Source: Nocardioides pinisoli
GTDB lineage: Bacteria; Actinomycetota; Actinomycetes; Propionibacteriales; Nocardioidaceae
Assembly (NCBI RefSeq): GCF_024199985.1
Contig: NZ_JANARS010000002.1
Location: forward strand, 124,001-188,000
Direction of reading: 5' to 3'
Length of the DNA: 64,000 bases
In this document: one piece after another, positions 55,221-62,837 of the stretch
Position numbering within the stretch: the first letter of the stretch is position 1
Layout of the letters: the number at the start of each line of letters is the position of its first letter
Translations under genes and position numbers: made by a program
The notes under the pieces: model-generated
Told to the model about the DNA's origin: nothing
Databases searched by the model: none
Seen by the model: the letters and a program-made list of their open reading frames with translations, nothing else

Positions 55221-55951
55221 CAGCGGTGACCCCCTGCGACGTCGTCCGGGCCGGGGACCTCGGTCGGGTCCTGCCGCTTCCCCAGCACACCGACGAGCAG
55301 GGCCACTCCGCCTGCGGCCAGCACCGGCACGCCCGCGGCCGTGAGCGGCACCAGCGACAGCGCCACGGCCGCCGCGAGCACGGCGACGAGGACGTTGCGC
55401 CGATCGCGCAACCGCGGCCACAGCAGGGCCAGGAACGCCGCCCCCACGGCCGCGTCGAGGCCGAAGGTCCGCGGGTCGCCCACGGCGTCCCCGGCGAACG
55501 CCCCGACCGCGGTCGCGAGGTTCCACAGGACGAAGACCGAGACGCCGGTGGTGACGAAGCCGAGCCGGGCGCCCTCCGTCGTGCCCCGGCTGACCCCCAT
55601 GGCGGTCGACTCGTCGATGAGCACGTGGGCGGCCGCCGCCCGCCGCCAGCCGCGCCACCGCAGCAGCGGCGCCATCCGCAGCCCGTAGAGGGTGTTGCGG
55701 GTGCCCAGGAGCAGCGCCGTCGCGGCGCCCGACAGCGGCGCACCGCCCGCGGCCACGACGCCGACGAGGGCGAACTGGCTCGCCCCGGTGAACATCAGCA
55801 GCGAGAGGACGCACGTCTGGGCGATGCTCAGGCCCGAGGCCACCGACACGGCGCCGAAGCCGAAGCCGTAGGCCCCGGTGGCCACGCCGACGGCCAGGCT
55901 GTCGCGGACGATCGCGGTCCGCTCACCGGGTGGGAGGACGGCGTCGTGCAC
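55220..55951 (-). CDS. azlC: Branched-chain amino-acid exporter large subunit AzlC
   Basis: 243 aa. Family start VGVATGAYGFGFGAVSVASG and LLMFTGASQFALVGVVAAGG with several spans. The pair exports branched-chain amino acids or analogues. The GTG start is 6 bases behind TAGCCT on the minus strand. No Lrp-type regulator is adjacent. Confidence 0.9.
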   Translation of the reverse strand: MHDAVLPPGERTAIVRDSLAVGVATGAYGFGFGAVSVASGLSIAQTCVLSLLMFTGASQFALVGVVAAGGAPLSGAATALLLGTRNTLYGLRMAPLLRWRGWRRAAAAHVLIDESTAMGVSRGTTEGARLGFVTTGVSVFVLWNLATAVGAFAGDAVGDPRTFGLDAAVGAAFLALLWPRLRDRRNVLVAVLAAAVALSLVPLTAAGVPVLAAGGVALLVGVLGKRQDPTEVPGPDDVAGGHR

Positions 55952-55957
55952 GGTCCG

Positions 55958-55963
55958 AGGCTA
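55958..55963 (-). promoter_or_regulatory. Leaderless -10 (TAGCCT)
   Basis: On the minus strand, TAGCCT then 6 bases then the azlC GTG at 55951. Confidence 0.55.
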
Positions 55964-55983
55964 GGTCATGCGGGGCGGCGTCC

Positions 55984-56211
55984 TCAGTGCGGGCGGCGGC
56001 GTGCGCGAGCGGTGCGGCCCTGACGCTGGTGGAAGTCGTGGACCAGCACGAATGCCACCGCGATCCCTGCCGCAGCACCGGCGGCGAGGCCGACGCGGAG
56101 GTTGAGCGGGATCTCGGGCACGGCGCCGACCCAGAGGCCGAGGCCGACGCACACGACGAGTGCTGCGATGACGAGCAGGTACTTGTGCAGAGCGGGAAGC
56201 GGACCGAGCAT
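55984..56211 (-). CDS. Small two-span membrane protein
   Basis: 75 aa: spans YLLVIAALVVCVGLGLWVG and LAAGAAAGIAVAFVLV with a basic C terminus (ARARRRPH). The hydrophobic pattern and the upstream CRP/GlxR-like site support a real gene, but no family is recognised. Confidence 0.55.
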   Translation of the reverse strand: MLGPLPALHKYLLVIAALVVCVGLGLWVGAVPEIPLNLRVGLAAGAAAGIAVAFVLVHDFHQRQGRTARARRRPH

Positions 56212-56254
56212 CTGGACCCCCGTGGTGTGCCGGCGAAGTGGCCGGTCACTCCAT

Positions 56255-56270
56255 GGTGACGTGCGTCACA
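56255..56270. promoter_or_regulatory. CRP/GlxR-like site
   Basis: GGTGACGTGCGTCACA differs by one base from the TGTGA-N6-TCACA consensus; the core GTGAC-N4-GTCAC is perfectly symmetric. It stands 43 bases before the small membrane gene (minus). Confidence 0.45.
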
Positions 56271-56319
56271 GGAAATACAAGCACCCCAGGGGTGGACTTC
56301 GCGGGGTCGGGCCCGGGTG

Positions 56320-56880
56320 TCAGGCGATCGCGGTGTGGAGACGTACCTGCTTGACGGTGGTCTCCCCGGTGCCGTCGAGGTCGAGCTCGCGGTGGGCGGT
56401 GTCGGGCGCCCAGCCGGCGTCGGTGAGGAAGGTCCGCAGGGCGTCGTCACCGGCGTTGACCCAGGTCACGGCCCGGGTGAACCGGTCGGCCGCGAGCGTG
56501 TCGACAGCCGCCTGGAGCAGCCGGGAGCCGTGGCCCTTGGCCCGCTCGCCCGGGTCGAGGGTGACCTCGGCCAGCTCGCCGTCGGCGACCGGGTCGCAGT
56601 CGGGGTCGGCAGCCGGCGACGTCAGGGCGAAGCCCACCACCCGGTTGCGCTCGAGGGCGACGAGCACCCGGTTGCGGGCGTCGGCCGGCTTCGTGAGCGC
56701 GGCACGCCACTGGGCGGCGACGGCGTCGACGTCGGTCGGGAGCACCTCGGCCGGCAGGAGGCCGGCGTAGAGCTCGGGCCACGCGCGCAGCTGGACGGCG
56801 GCGATCGCCGCGGCGTCGTCGGCCCAGGCGACGCGCACCGACACGTCGGCGGTGGGCCCGCCGGAGTGTGAGTGGCTCAT
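56320..56880 (-). CDS. GNAT-family N-acetyltransferase
   Basis: 186 aa. The acetyl-CoA-binding region is ELAEVTLDPGERAKGHGSRL, and the C-terminal strand AVTWVNAGDDALRTFLTDAG is typical. The ATG overlaps the stop of the DUF3043 gene (ATGA). Substrate unknown. Confidence 0.8.
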   Translation of the reverse strand: MSHSHSGGPTADVSVRVAWADDAAAIAAVQLRAWPELYAGLLPAEVLPTDVDAVAAQWRAALTKPADARNRVLVALERNRVVGFALTSPAADPDCDPVADGELAEVTLDPGERAKGHGSRLLQAAVDTLAADRFTRAVTWVNAGDDALRTFLTDAGWAPDTAHRELDLDGTGETTVKQVRLHTAIA

Positions 56881-57473
56881 CGATAGGTCTCGGGGAGCTT
56901 CTCGCCGATCTTGACCTGGGCCTTCGGCAGCCGCAGGAACTTCATCTGCAGGGAGCGCATCGCGGCGTAGAGCGTGGTGCCCTTGGTCGGCTCGCCGGGG
57001 AAGCGGCGGGCGAGCTCGCGGCGCAGCCGGAACCGCAGCATCACGATGTCGAAGACGATCACCAGCAGGGTGGTGAACAGGACGGTGTTCCCGAGGTTCC
57101 TCGCGGCCTGGCTGCCGGAGTAGCCGAGCACCATCGAGACGATCAGCAGCGGGACCATCAGCTCGATGAAGGAGAAGCGCGAGTCGACGAAGTCGCGGAT
57201 GAAGCGGCGCACGGGACCGCGGTCGCGGGCCGGCAGGTAGCGCTCGTCACCGGTCTTCATCGCCTCGCGCATCTTGCGGGAGCTGTCGCCCCGCGCGGCT
57301 CGCTGCGCGGCGGCCTGCTCCTTGCGCGTGCGGGGCACCTTGGCGCGGGCGCGGGCGGCTGCCTCGGCCTCCTTGCGCGTGGGCGTGGGCCGGCCCTTGC
57401 CACCCACCTTCTCGTCGGTGGTGGGGGTCTCCGGCTCGGAGCTGGTACGACGGAACACGGGTGCTGCCTTCAC
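56877..57473 (-). CDS. DUF3043 membrane protein
   Basis: 198 aa. The highly charged N-terminal about 90 residues (GRPTPTRKEAEAAARARAKV) and RRFIRDFVDSRFSFIELMVP are hallmarks of the actinobacterial DUF3043 family. Two membrane spans follow (MVPLLIVSMVLGYSG, TVLFTTLLVIVFDIVMLRF). GTG start. Divergent from pspA, which suggests an envelope role. Confidence 0.85.
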   Translation of the reverse strand: MKAAPVFRRTSSEPETPTTDEKVGGKGRPTPTRKEAEAAARARAKVPRTRKEQAAAQRAARGDSSRKMREAMKTGDERYLPARDRGPVRRFIRDFVDSRFSFIELMVPLLIVSMVLGYSGSQAARNLGNTVLFTTLLVIVFDIVMLRFRLRRELARRFPGEPTKGTTLYAAMRSLQMKFLRLPKAQVKIGEKLPETYR

Positions 57474-57688
57474 ATGGCTACAAGAGGGACGGAACGGGTG
57501 GATCGGGTGGTGGGGGCCAGCCTATCGCCGCGACCCACCGGGCCGGGTGCCGAGGGAGGCCCGATGTCCGACCCGCCCAACCTCGCGCTTTGCCCTACCT
57601 CGGGCTTGCCATTGGTTCTAGGGTGAGAAGGTCACTCCAGTCGTCCCAGCCACCACCCCCGCTTGACCAAGAGAGGGTCTCCACCCCG

Positions 57689-58489
57689 ATGAGTCTCATG
57701 AAGCGCATCAGCCTGATCTTCCGCTCCAAGGCCAACAAGGCCCTGGACAAGGCGGAGGACCCCCGAGAGACCCTCGACTACAGCTACCAGCGGCAGCTCG
57801 AGCTCCTGTCCAAGGTCCGACGGGGCGTGGCCGACGTGGCCACGAGCCGCAAGCGCGTCGAGCTCCAGGTCAACCAGCTCGAGCAGCAGGCCGCCAAGCT
57901 GCAGGGCCAGGCCGAGAAGGCGATCGGCGCCGGTCGTGAGGACCTCGCCCGCGAGGCGCTGACCCGCAAGTCCGGGCTCGCCTCGCAGATCACCGCCCTC
58001 AAGGAGCAGCAGGCCACGCTGCAGGGCGAGGAGGAGAAGCTCGTCCTGGCGCAGCAGCGGCTGCAGGCCAAGGTCGAGGCGTTCCGCACCCGCAAGGAGA
58101 CCATCAAGGCCACCTACACGGCGGCCGAGGCGCAGACGCGCATCGGCGAGGCGATGTCGGGCATCGGCGAGGAGATGGGCGACGTCGGCCTCGCCATCCA
58201 GCGTGCCGAGGACAAGACCGCCCAGATGCAGGCACGTGGGCAGGCCATCGACGAGCTGATCGCCTCCGGCGCCCTCGACGACGCCTCGCAGCTCAACGCC
58301 GGTGACGACATCTCGCGTGAGCTCGACGCGCTGAGCTCCGGCTCCGACGTGGAGGCCGAGCTGGCCCGGCTCAAGGCCGGCAGCACCCCCCAGGCCATCG
58401 AGTCGGGTGACGACGGCGGCGACATCCTCGCGGCCGAGCCCGAGGCCGTACGGTCGGAGGGCGAGAGCAACGAGGGTGGCCGGGCATGA
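57689..58489 (+). CDS. pspA: Phage-shock protein A (PspA/IM30)
   Basis: 266 aa. Starts MSLMKRISLIFRSKANKALD, the amphipathic membrane-binding helix, then a long coiled coil (ELQVNQLEQQAAKLQGQAEK to QRAEDKTAQMQARGQAIDEL). The acidic C-terminal tail (about 235-266) is longer than in E. coli. It protects the membrane under stress by forming scaffolds. First of a coupled operon with pspAA. A possible promoter is TAGGGT at 57619-57624, with a leader of about 60 bases. Confidence 0.92.
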   Translation: MSLMKRISLIFRSKANKALDKAEDPRETLDYSYQRQLELLSKVRRGVADVATSRKRVELQVNQLEQQAAKLQGQAEKAIGAGREDLAREALTRKSGLASQITALKEQQATLQGEEEKLVLAQQRLQAKVEAFRTRKETIKATYTAAEAQTRIGEAMSGIGEEMGDVGLAIQRAEDKTAQMQARGQAIDELIASGALDDASQLNAGDDISRELDALSSGSDVEAELARLKAGSTPQAIESGDDGGDILAAEPEAVRSEGESNEGGRA

Positions 58490-58764
58490 TCGTCCGCATC
58501 CTGGGCGAGGGCCAGTACGACCTCGACGACCACGCCCTCGACGCCCTCAACGGCCTCGACACCCAGATCGAGCAGGCCATCGAGTCGGGCGACGAGGACA
58601 TGTTCCGCACGGCGCTGCAGGGGCTGCTGTCGGCCGTCCGCTCCAGCGGCACCCACCACTCCCTCGACTCGCTCGACGAGTCCGACCTCATCCTGCCGCC
58701 GCCGGACGCGACGATCGACGAGGTCCGTGAGCTCCTGGGCGACGACGGCCTGATCCCGGGCTAG
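58486..58764 (+). CDS. PspA-associated protein PspAA
   Basis: 92 aa. Begins MIVRILGEGQYDLDDHALDA and ends in PDATIDEVRELLGDDGLIPG, the PspAA layout. ATGA overlap with pspA. It is thought to act with PspA at the membrane (family knowledge). Confidence 0.88.
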   Translation: MIVRILGEGQYDLDDHALDALNGLDTQIEQAIESGDEDMFRTALQGLLSAVRSSGTHHSLDSLDESDLILPPPDATIDEVRELLGDDGLIPG

Positions 58765-58776
58765 ACGCCCCGACCG

Positions 58777-59691
58777 GTGGCCACCTCACGCTTCATCAAG
58801 GACTCCGGGTTGACCGCCCGGATGACCCTCACCATGTTCCTGCTCGGGGCGCTGTTCGTCGCCCTCGTCGCCACGGTCATGGCGTACGTTCGCAGCCCGG
58901 GCGGTGCCGTCCTCGTGGCGATCATCGCGATCGGCCTCGCGTTCTGGCAGTGGTGGAGCTCCGACAAGGTCGCCATGCGGGCGATGCGCGCCCGCGAGGT
59001 CACGCCCGAGGAGGCCCCCGAGCTGCACGGCATGATCGACCGGCTGTGCGCGCTCGCCGACATGCCCAAGCCCCGCGTCGGCATCTCCGACCTCGCGATC
59101 CCCAACGCGTTCGCCACCGGCCGCTCGCCCGACCGGTCCGTCGTGTGCGTCACCACCGGGATCCTGCAGACCCTCGACGCCGAGGAGCTCGAGGCCGTGC
59201 TGGCCCACGAGCTCAGCCACGTCGCCCACCGCGACGTGCTCGTCATGACGGTCGCGTCGTCGGCCGGCATCGCCGCGGGCCTGCTCATGCGATTCGCGCA
59301 GTTCGGCGCGCTCGGCCGCTCGCGCAACAACAGCACGCTGCCCGCCGTCCTGGTCGCGGTGGTCGTCAGCCTCGTGGTCTACGCCGTGAGCTTCGTGCTG
59401 CTGCGCCTGCTCTCGCGCTACCGCGAGCTCAGCGCCGACCGCGCCGGCGCCTACCTGACCCTCAAGCCGGGTGCGCTGGCCAGCGCCCTGCAGAAGATCA
59501 GCGGGGAGGGTGCGGCGACCCCGCAGCGCGACCTGCGGGCCGGCAGCGCGGCCGGAGCGGCGAGCGCGCTGTGCATCGTCCCGGCACTCCACGGCGGGCT
59601 GGGCGGCCTGATGGCGACGCACCCGCCGCTGCCCAAGCGCCTCGAGCAGCTCGCGCGCATCCAGGCCGAGCTCAGCCGGCCGACCGGCTGA
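58777..59691 (+). CDS. htpX: M48-family membrane zinc protease (HtpX)
   Basis: 304 aa. The zinc motif HELSH gives H144, E145 and H148; the third ligand is in YRELSADRAGAYLTL. Four hydrophobic segments anchor it (FLLGALFVALVATVMAYV, VLVAIIAIGLAFWQWW, and two around residues 163-212). It degrades misfolded membrane proteins; linked to PspA in actinobacteria. GTG start. Confidence 0.92.
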   Translation: MATSRFIKDSGLTARMTLTMFLLGALFVALVATVMAYVRSPGGAVLVAIIAIGLAFWQWWSSDKVAMRAMRAREVTPEEAPELHGMIDRLCALADMPKPRVGISDLAIPNAFATGRSPDRSVVCVTTGILQTLDAEELEAVLAHELSHVAHRDVLVMTVASSAGIAAGLLMRFAQFGALGRSRNNSTLPAVLVAVVVSLVVYAVSFVLLRLLSRYRELSADRAGAYLTLKPGALASALQKISGEGAATPQRDLRAGSAAGAASALCIVPALHGGLGGLMATHPPLPKRLEQLARIQAELSRPTG

Positions 59692-59705
59692 GGAGGGGGA
59701 CCGGG

Positions 59706-60278
59706 ATGGGACTGTGGGAGGTGGTGCGGGGTCGCACCCAGCCCAAGCGCAACAACCTCGATGCGCTCTTCCACGTGCCGAGCGCGGCGATCACCCTGCA
59801 GACCGCGCTGGGGTTCGAGCCCACCGGCACCGGGTCCGTGTGCTACCGCTCGGCCGCCGGCTCCGCCTTCGCGCAGACCCAGGCCGACGTGCTCGCCCTG
59901 ATCCGCGACGACGCCGAGGCGCCCGACGTGGAGGTCACCCAGGACGACTTCGGGTTCACCTGGCTCGTCGTCACCGGCGACAGGAGCGACATGGCCGGCC
60001 TGTGCACCGACCTCCACGCCGTCAACACCACCCTCGAGCTCAACGGCTTCGAGTCCGGGCTGCTGTGCTCGCTCGTCCCGTTCGCCAACGCGTCAGGGCA
60101 GCGGTTCGGCCTGACCTACCTCTACAAGCAGGGAACCTTCTACCCGTTCGCCCCCACCGGCGAGCAGGCGCGCGACACCCTGCTCGAGCTGTCCGTGCGT
60201 GACCTGCTGCAGGAGGAGCTGCCCATGGAGCCCGACCCCCAGCGGTGGCTGGCGGTCTGGAAGGCTCCGGGGCTGTGA
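59706..60278 (+). CDS. PspAB-type protein
   Basis: 190 aa. Starts GLWEVVRGRTQPKRNNLDAL, with FTWLVVTGD and LLELSVRDLLQEELPMEPDP as family features. Soluble; known only as a PspA/HtpX-linked protein. Coupled to the next gene by GTGA. Confidence 0.85.
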   Translation: MGLWEVVRGRTQPKRNNLDALFHVPSAAITLQTALGFEPTGTGSVCYRSAAGSAFAQTQADVLALIRDDAEAPDVEVTQDDFGFTWLVVTGDRSDMAGLCTDLHAVNTTLELNGFESGLLCSLVPFANASGQRFGLTYLYKQGTFYPFAPTGEQARDTLLELSVRDLLQEELPMEPDPQRWLAVWKAPGL

Positions 60279-61444
60279 ACCCCGGCGAGACCCGCGACCG
60301 CTCCATCGCGGCGTACGACGTCCTCGACCACCCGCCGCGCCGCGAGCTCGACTCGCTCGTCGAGCTCGCCGCCCAGCTGGCCGGCGTGCCCTTCGCCGCG
60401 GTCAACCTGCTCAGCTCGCACTCGCAGCACCAGGTCGCGACCGCCGGCTTCGAAGGCACGGACTCGCCGATCGACCACTCGATGTGCCGGCTGGTGGTGG
60501 AGAGCGGCAAGCCCATCATGCTCGAGGACGCCGGCGAGGACGTGCGCTTCGCCGAGAACCCGTGGACGACGGGCGAGATCGCCGAGGTGAAGTACTACGG
60601 CTCGCACCCGCTCACCACGCCGGCCGGCGTCACGATCGGCACGCTCTGCGTGTTCGACGACCACAGCCACGAGGTGACCCCGGAGGCGACCCGCGGCCTG
60701 GCCCAGCTGGCCGACCGCGTGGTCGACGTCCTGGAGCTCGAGCTCGCCTCCCGCCGGCTCAGCGAGGCCAATGCTCGGTTGAGCACCTCCAACCAGCGGC
60801 TGGCCCACTTCGCCGGACAGGTCAGCCACGACCTCAAGAACCCCCTGACGTCGATCTCCCTGTCGCTGGAGACGCTCGAGCTCGACATCGACGACCCGGA
60901 CCAGCTCGACACGCTGGCCCGGGCCCGCCGCGGCGTCGACCGGATGACCGACCTGATCAACAACCTGCTGGAGTTCGCCCAGCAGGGCGAGGCCCCGGGC
61001 GAGGACGTCGTCAACCTGTCCGTTGAGCTGGGCTCGGCGCTCGACGACCTCGCCGGCCGGGTCCCCCGGGAGCGGGTCGGCGTCGGGGAGCTGCCGCTGG
61101 TGCGCGGCGACGCGGGCCAGCTGCGCTCGGTGCTGATGAACCTCATCGACAACGCGGCGAAGTTCACCGTGCCCGGCGAGGAGCCGGACGTCGAGGTCGA
61201 CTCGATGCCGGTCGAGGGCCACCACCGCATCGAGGTGCGCGACCGTGGCCGCGGTATCCCGGAGGAGAAGCGTGAGCGGGTCTTCGCGCCGCTCGCGCGT
61301 CTCGACAAGACCGTCGAGGGCTCCGGCATCGGGCTGGCCACGTGTCGCCGGATCGTCGAGGCGCACGGAGGCCAGATGGGCGTCGAGGACCGTGCGGGCG
61401 GAGGGTCCGTGTTCTGGTTCGAGCTGCCCCGCGCGGAGGACTGA
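60275..61444 (+). CDS. GAF-domain sensor histidine kinase
   Basis: 389 aa. The GAF domain is at about residues 20-160 (AVNLLSSHSQHQVATAGFEG, SPIDHSMCRLVVESG, YYGSHPLTTPAGVTIGTLCV). The H box is FAGQVSHDLKNPLTSISLSL with the phospho-His. The N box LMNLIDNAAKFTV and G boxes DRGRGIPE and GSGIGLATC follow. No membrane span: it senses a cytoplasmic signal. It is last in the psp operon by a GTGA overlap; no response regulator gene is in the window, so the partner is elsewhere. Confidence 0.9.
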   Translation: MNPGETRDRSIAAYDVLDHPPRRELDSLVELAAQLAGVPFAAVNLLSSHSQHQVATAGFEGTDSPIDHSMCRLVVESGKPIMLEDAGEDVRFAENPWTTGEIAEVKYYGSHPLTTPAGVTIGTLCVFDDHSHEVTPEATRGLAQLADRVVDVLELELASRRLSEANARLSTSNQRLAHFAGQVSHDLKNPLTSISLSLETLELDIDDPDQLDTLARARRGVDRMTDLINNLLEFAQQGEAPGEDVVNLSVELGSALDDLAGRVPRERVGVGELPLVRGDAGQLRSVLMNLIDNAAKFTVPGEEPDVEVDSMPVEGHHRIEVRDRGRGIPEEKRERVFAPLARLDKTVEGSGIGLATCRRIVEAHGGQMGVEDRAGGGSVFWFELPRAED

Positions 61445-61566
61445 ACCGGCCGGACGCACGCCGCGCTCCGGTGGGTCGAGACGTCCGGTCGACGGGCCGC
61501 GGCCGCGGCTGACGGCGTACTGGTGGGGGTAGTCCGACACTCCGATGGGGTTGCAACGGCCCCCAT

Positions 61567-61622
61567 GTGGCGGACTCCCCGCTCGTGCGGGGAGTCCGCC
61601 ACCGGGAGGGGGAGTCCGCCAC
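61567..61622. terminator. Perfect hairpin plus an extra arm copy
   Basis: GTGGCGGACTCCCCGC (61567-61582), loop TCGT, then its exact complement (61587-61602): a 16-bp stem. A further arm copy (GGAGTCCGCCAC) is at 61611-61622. It separates the kinase from the convergent winged-helix gene. Confidence 0.8.
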
Positions 61623-61633
61623 CGGGCGGGCCG

Positions 61634-62821
61634 TCAGGGCAGCTTCGCGTGCTTCATCTGGCGCGAGGCGTAGATGTGGCCGATCACGGTGCCCTCGAGC
61701 CACGCGGTGAGCCGGCGCGCCTCCTGCTCGAGCGCGGCGCGCCCCTCGGGCTCGACGTCGTCGAGGAGGGACAGCCGCACCATGCCCTCCTCGTCCTGGA
61801 CCCAGCAGCCGACGATGCGGCCGTCCCACCACGCCGTGGTGCCGGCGTTGCCGTTGGTGTCGAAGAGGTAGGGGACGTGGCCCGGCTCGAGGTAGAAGTC
61901 GCGGGACTTCCAGCCCATGACGGTGGGGTCGAGCGTGGGCAGCAGGGCCGCCCAGGGCTCGACCGGCCCGACATCCCCGACATCGGAGGGGTGGAGCCAG
62001 CCCGTCGAGCCGTCGTCGAGGTCCACCTCCACGGCTCCCACGTCGCCCAGGGCCCGGGTGACGGCGGTCTTGGTCGAGCCCAGCCACCACTGGATGTCCG
62101 CCGCGGTCCCGGGGCCGAAGGTGAGCAGCCACTGGGTGACCAGCGCGGCGTAGCCGGCACCCTCGTCGAGGGGGTCGTCCACGACCCCCAGCCAGTCCTC
62201 GGTGGTCGTCCACGTCGGCTTGTTGAGCCGCCAGTGCCCGGCGTTGCGGCCCCGCATCACCTTGCCCTCGAGCCCGAGGTGGGTGAGGACCCACGGCGCC
62301 ACGGGCACCGGGCGGTCGTAGGGCTTGTCGGTGGTGCCGCCGACCGTCCCGGCCAGCTCGGGGACCTCGGCCCGCAGCTCGGTGGTCGTCGCCGGCCCCG
62401 CAGCCAGCCGCTCCAGAGTCGCGGCGCGGGCCAGGTCGAGCCAGCGGTCGCCGTCGTCGGCGATGCCTGCCCCGGCGATCGCCTTGGCGATGCGCTTGCG
62501 CTCCGACGCCGCCACGCGCGCCGACGCGCTGCCCCACGCGGCGGGCAGCAGGTCGCGGGGGAAGACGAACAGGGTCCGCCGCATCGCGAGCTGCTTGACC
62601 ACCGACCGGATGTCGTAGAGCTCACGGTCGACGTCCTCGGGGCTGACGCCCTCCGAGCGTGCCGCGACCGCGAGGTGGACCGTGGCGGCTTCGGTCGCGT
62701 GCAGGGCGGTCATCGAGCGCACCACCGACGCCACGTCGTCGTGCCGGTGCGCCGGCGCCAGCGCGTGACGTACGGCGATGCGGCTGCGGCGCTCGGCGTC
62801 GCTGACCCGCCGTCGTGACAT
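61634..62821 (-). CDS. Winged-helix DNA-binding protein (AlkZ/YcaQ-like)
   Basis: 395 aa of the HTH_42 family. Several winged-helix units: about 10-120 (MTALHATEAATVHLAVAARS, KQLAMRRTLFVFPRDLLP) and around 140-260 (ATTTELRAEVPELAG). The C-terminal part VMGWKSRDFYLEP and GTTAWWDGRIVGCWVQDEEG is typical. Relatives are DNA glycosylases that repair crosslinks or alkylated bases. The catalytic glutamine motif of AlkZ is not obvious, so activity is uncertain. It is 16 bases downstream of nadA. Confidence 0.8.
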   Translation of the reverse strand: MSRRRVSDAERRSRIAVRHALAPAHRHDDVASVVRSMTALHATEAATVHLAVAARSEGVSPEDVDRELYDIRSVVKQLAMRRTLFVFPRDLLPAAWGSASARVAASERKRIAKAIAGAGIADDGDRWLDLARAATLERLAAGPATTTELRAEVPELAGTVGGTTDKPYDRPVPVAPWVLTHLGLEGKVMRGRNAGHWRLNKPTWTTTEDWLGVVDDPLDEGAGYAALVTQWLLTFGPGTAADIQWWLGSTKTAVTRALGDVGAVEVDLDDGSTGWLHPSDVGDVGPVEPWAALLPTLDPTVMGWKSRDFYLEPGHVPYLFDTNGNAGTTAWWDGRIVGCWVQDEEGMVRLSLLDDVEPEGRAALEQEARRLTAWLEGTVIGHIYASRQMKHAKLP

Positions 62822-62837
62822 CGTCGTCCCGGCCGGG

